From positions 124,001-188,000 of the forward strand of contig NZ_JAAMRE010000001.1 of assembly GCF_013522705.1 (NCBI RefSeq): a stretch of 64,000 nt of DNA. The letters run 5' to 3'. The notes under the pieces are model-generated. The model did no database searches. It was not told where the DNA came from and worked only from the letters and a program-made list of their open reading frames with translations. This stretch comes from Pseudomonas lurida (GTDB lineage Bacteria > Pseudomonadota > Gammaproteobacteria > Pseudomonadales > Pseudomonadaceae). Shown one piece after another: positions 63,214 to 64,000 of the stretch; position 1 is the stretch's first letter; each line of letters starts with the position of its first letter. Both the position numbers and the translations under genes were made by a program.

Positions 63214-64000
63214 TTACATCTTATTGAACAGGCTCAACTGCGAGATCTTCACGAACGCCAGTTGCGAGGCTTGCAGCATGGTCTGCTGCAGAGACAGGTT
63301 GATTGCCGCCTCGCCCATGTCGATGTTGGCCAAGTCGCTCATCGTGCTGGTGTTGGCGATACCAATGCTGGCGTTTTCGTCGGACTGGATAGTCAACGCC
63401 TGGCCTCGCGCACCGATGGAGCCCCGCACGTTGACGATCTGGGACGTCGAATTGGCCAGGTTGGCGATGGACGTATCCAGTACGTCCTTCAGCTTGACGG
63501 TCGCCGCCGGGTTGCCATCGGCCGGCAGCTCCAGGGCATGACGCAACTGCCCCAGGGTATCGAGTGCATTCTGGGTCTTCTGGGTGTTGGCCCCGACGGA
63601 GAACTGATCACCCGGCTGCGGTGGCCCGGCACTCACATCGAAGGTCACGCCGGCCGCTGTCACCGTGGTGCCGCCACCGGTATCACCGGTGGCAATGGTC
63701 TTGCTGTCGGTGGTGTACGGCTGGGCATACACCTCATAGGCCGTGGCACTGGTGAACTTGATGATCGCGCCGCTGTTGGTCGGAAAGGTGCTGGCATAGT
63801 CCGTCTGGTTTGACACACGAGCCCCGGTCAGTTGGGCGTTTGAGGCGTTGCTCGGCGTGCGCGAGACGCTGAAGGTGTCGGGTTTGGACTCCAGGCTGAA
63901 CGTACGGTCCTTGACCAGCGCATCGGAGGGCGCGCCTGGCGCGACATCGTCGCCCAGCTTCAGGGTGATATCGAACTTCACACCACGCAGCGCAACGCTG
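63214..64000 (-). CDS. flgL: Hook-filament junction protein FlgL (3' part; start outside window)
   Basis: FlgL links hook and filament. The visible 262 C-terminal residues end with the flagellin-like D0 helix VRGSIGARGQALTIQSDENA, then INLSLQQTMLQASQLAFVKI and SQLSLFNKM. The frame is open to the right edge, so the N-terminal half and any flgK partner lie outside. A strong hairpin follows the stop. Confidence 0.93.
   Translation of the reverse strand, partial: SVALRGVKFDITLKLGDDVAPGAPSDALVKDRTFSLESKPDTFSVSRTPSNASNAQLTGARVSNQTDYASTFPTNSGAIIKFTSATAYEVYAQPYTTDSKTIATGDTGGGTTVTAAGVTFDVSAGPPQPGDQFSVGANTQKTQNALDTLGQLRHALELPADGNPAATVKLKDVLDTSIANLANSTSQIVNVRGSIGARGQALTIQSDENASIGIANTSTMSDLANIDMGEAAINLSLQQTMLQASQLAFVKISQLSLFNKM

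Overview
The window comes from a fluorescent pseudomonad, most likely the Pseudomonas fluorescens group. This rests on the gene content: a pyoverdine chromophore synthetase next to pvdG and pvdS, the Pseudomonas flagellar regulators FleQ, FleS, FleR and FleN, the ParC/ParP chemotaxis localisation pair, the HptB output module, and the GC-rich REP elements (a GGGGGCTTGCCCCC core) typical of this group. I identified everything by reading the sequence; no database search was run.

Region 1 (1-13.8 kb) is siderophore synthesis. The first 4059 codons of pvdL lie on the minus strand and run off the left edge. pvdG (external thioesterase) is just upstream. pvdS (iron-starvation sigma factor) is divergent. 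The pvdG-pvdS gap holds a Fur-box-like site over a sigma70 promoter for pvdS, and an iron-starvation box facing pvdG, so Fur would control pvdS and PvdS would control pvdGL.

Region 2 (13.8-22.3 kb) is a set of unlinked functions: a periplasmic substrate-binding protein, a TetR regulator, a DEDDh exonuclease, ppnP, a MOSC protein, cheV behind a clear FliA (sigma28) promoter, an Hpt-like protein that has lost its phosphorylatable histidine, a NarL-type kinase/regulator pair, and the lipid kinase yegS.

Region 3 (22.3-62 kb) is one long minus-strand motility locus. Read in its own direction it runs fliC, flaG, fliD, fliS, fliT; fleQ; fleS, fleR; fliE, fliF, fliG, fliH, fliI, fliJ; hsbA, hsbR, hptB; fliK; a REP cluster; fliL to fliR and flhB; two cold-shock-fold genes; flhA, flhF, fleN, fliA; then cheY, cheZ, cheA, cheB, motC, motD, parC, parP, cheW and a DUF2802 gene. 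RpoN-type -24/-12 promoters are readable before fleS, fliE, fliL, fliK and flhA, and FliA-type promoters before fliC and cheV. This matches the known cascade in which FleQ with RpoN drives fleSR and the export/basal-body genes, and FliA drives filament and chemotaxis genes.

Region 4 (62-64 kb) has a ketoacyl-ACP synthase III gene standing alone between fliC and flgL, and the 3' part of flgL, which runs off the right edge.

No new defence or mobile system was found. The observations most worth following are: the histidine-less Hpt-like protein (residue Ser51 sits where CheA has its phospho-His, with no gap in the alignment); three perfect 21-bp repeats abutting the RpoN promoter of fliK; repeated short motifs in the CheA linker that may dock ParP/ParC; and a degenerate cold-shock-domain protein beside an intact one.
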